A DNA stretch of 6,823 nucleotides, taken from assembly GCA_964443025.1 (NCBI GenBank), contig CAYUEL010000106.1, forward strand, positions 1 through 6,823, in the 5' to 3' direction. Under the pieces are notes generated by a model, which was given only the letters and a program-made list of their open reading frames with translations, did not search any database and was not told the origin of the DNA. Of this stretch, positions 6,358 to 6,823 are shown piece by piece (position 1 is the stretch's first letter; each line of letters starts with the position of its first letter). The stretch comes from JAJFKJ01 sp964443025. GTDB lineage: Bacteria > Pseudomonadota > Gammaproteobacteria > JABCZS01. Made by a program: the position numbers and the translations under genes.

Positions 6358-6766
6358 AGGTGCCTACGGCTACAAAACTGGCCGTATGCGACCCGTCACT
6401 CACCGTGCATGTAACGCGCGCATGTTGCGTCACAGCGATAGAACTTACAGTATAACCCACCGGTAACGAATGTCCCGCCGGCAAGCCCTGTACCACACTC
6501 GTGCAATTGGTGACTGCAAACGCATTGGGCGAGCCCGAGAGTGATAACGAATAATTTTTGGCTGATGCCGTATTGAGTGCTTCGGCTACAGAATTAACAT
6601 TGGCTTGATCAGCATTGGAGGTTGCATCAAAGAACTTAGGAAGTGCAATGGCGACTAAAATGCCCACCAGCATTAATATGAATAGTATTTCCGTTAGGGT
6701 AAATCCTCGCATAGCGGATGCCATACGAGGATTTAGACAATACCTACCAGGAGAGACATTAAACAA
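6356..6766 (-). CDS. MshA-like type IV pilin, probable major pilin of the block
   Basis: The frame encodes 136 residues from a TTG start. Cleavage is expected at R20-G21/F22, with Glu26 at +5 and a hydrophobic helix running to ALPKFFDATSNA, close to MshA-type pilins. The C-terminal half has AVTNCTS (84-90), GLPAGHSLPVGYTV and a second Cys at 120 (VTCTVSDG), the pattern of short MSHA pilins with a disulfide-bounded loop. Mature length would be about 115 residues. The TTG is preferred because a full AAGGAGG lies 6 bases upstream. It gives an unusually long 21-residue leader. ATG codons at 6724 and 6712 would give ordinary short leaders but have no ribosome site. As first gene of the operon and the shortest pilin, it is the best major-pilin candidate here, though a minor MshB-like role is possible. 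Confidence 0.82.
   Translation of the reverse strand: MFNVSPGRYCLNPRMASAMRGFTLTEILFILMLVGILVAIALPKFFDATSNADQANVNSVAEALNTASAKNYSLSLSGSPNAFAVTNCTSVVQGLPAGHSLPVGYTVSSIAVTQHARVTCTVSDGSHTASFVAVGT
6700..6735. repeat. Perfect 10-bp inverted repeat around alternative start codons
   Basis: TAAATCCTCG (6700-6709) and CGAGGATTTA (6726-6735) are exact inverted repeats separated by 16 bases. In the mRNA the loop contains both in-frame ATG codons (6724 and 6712), and the 3' arm encodes the R-G-F-T of the prepilin cleavage site. It could act as an RNA hairpin affecting start choice or elongation. Confidence 0.7.
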
Positions 6767-6771
6767 TGCTC

Positions 6772-6787
6772 GCCTCCTTGTTGAGGC
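6772..6787 (-). promoter_or_regulatory. Strong Shine-Dalgarno of the first pilin, with a pairing partner
   Basis: AAGGAGG (6773-6779) stands 6 bases before the TTG start at 6766. Upstream GCCTC (6783-6787) is exactly complementary to GAGGC (6772-6776) with a six-base loop, so part of the ribosome site can be hidden in a five-pair stem. A different fold pairs the same GGA with downstream CTCTCC through a bulged stem around CATT/AATG, so the two structures exclude each other. Confidence 0.5.
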
Positions 6788-6823
6788 CTACTACCCAGTC
6801 GTTATGGGGTATGACCGCTCACA
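6788..6823. other. Upstream edge, no gene recognised
   Basis: This short end segment contains a five-base inverted repeat, TACCC (6792-6796) with GGGTA (6807-6811), and stop codons in all three minus-strand frames when the whole upstream stretch is read. I see no clear promoter. It may be the tail of an upstream gene or the leader of the pilin transcript; the window is too short here to decide. Confidence 0.4.

Noticed and set aside
6700..6735. The inverted repeat as a shufflon or pilin-inversion crossover site
   Set aside because: Only one pair is present, enclosing 16 bases, with no recombinase gene or second pilin copy in the window. A second copy elsewhere in the genome would reopen the idea.

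Overview
The window is a compact type IV pilus locus with every gene on the minus strand, so it is read from right to left. It is most likely from a gammaproteobacterium. Five prepilin-like genes follow the order of an MSHA pilus cluster (A-C-D-O-P), and three T4b pilus assembly genes of the PilL-PilN-PilO type follow them. Species cannot be decided from the sequence. Coding density is high. GTG or TTG starts are used at several genes.

Right block (6766 to 3341): a MshA-like pilin with a long leader, a GspH/MshC-like minor pilin, a MshD/GspI-like minor pilin, a MshO/GspJ-like minor pilin, and a large 544-residue MshP/PilX-like protein. Junctions are tight (9 bp gap, 4 bp overlap, 14 bp overlap, 3 bp gap), so this looks like one translationally coupled operon. 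The last protein is unusual. Its pilin-type N-terminus is joined to a seven-repeat domain that I read as a disulfide-stabilised beta-propeller. It would suit a pilus-tip adhesin, combining the roles that PilX and PilY1 (or MshP and MshQ) divide between separate proteins elsewhere.

Spacer (3340 to 3143): a hairpin that may end the pilin transcript, an imperfect palindrome, and a candidate sigma-70 promoter for the next unit.

Left block (3142 to 1): a PilL/TcpQ-C lipoprotein, a PilN-type lipoprotein secretin, and the N-terminal half of PilO2, which runs off the window edge. These would form the outer-membrane channel and its inner-membrane link. No ATPase, platform protein, prepilin peptidase or T4b-type prepilin is visible. 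They would be expected beyond the left edge or elsewhere.

The main point of interest is the pairing of MSHA/T4a-style pilins with a T4b-style secretin set, together with the pilin-propeller fusion. The start region of the first pilin gene is also strongly structured at the RNA level.
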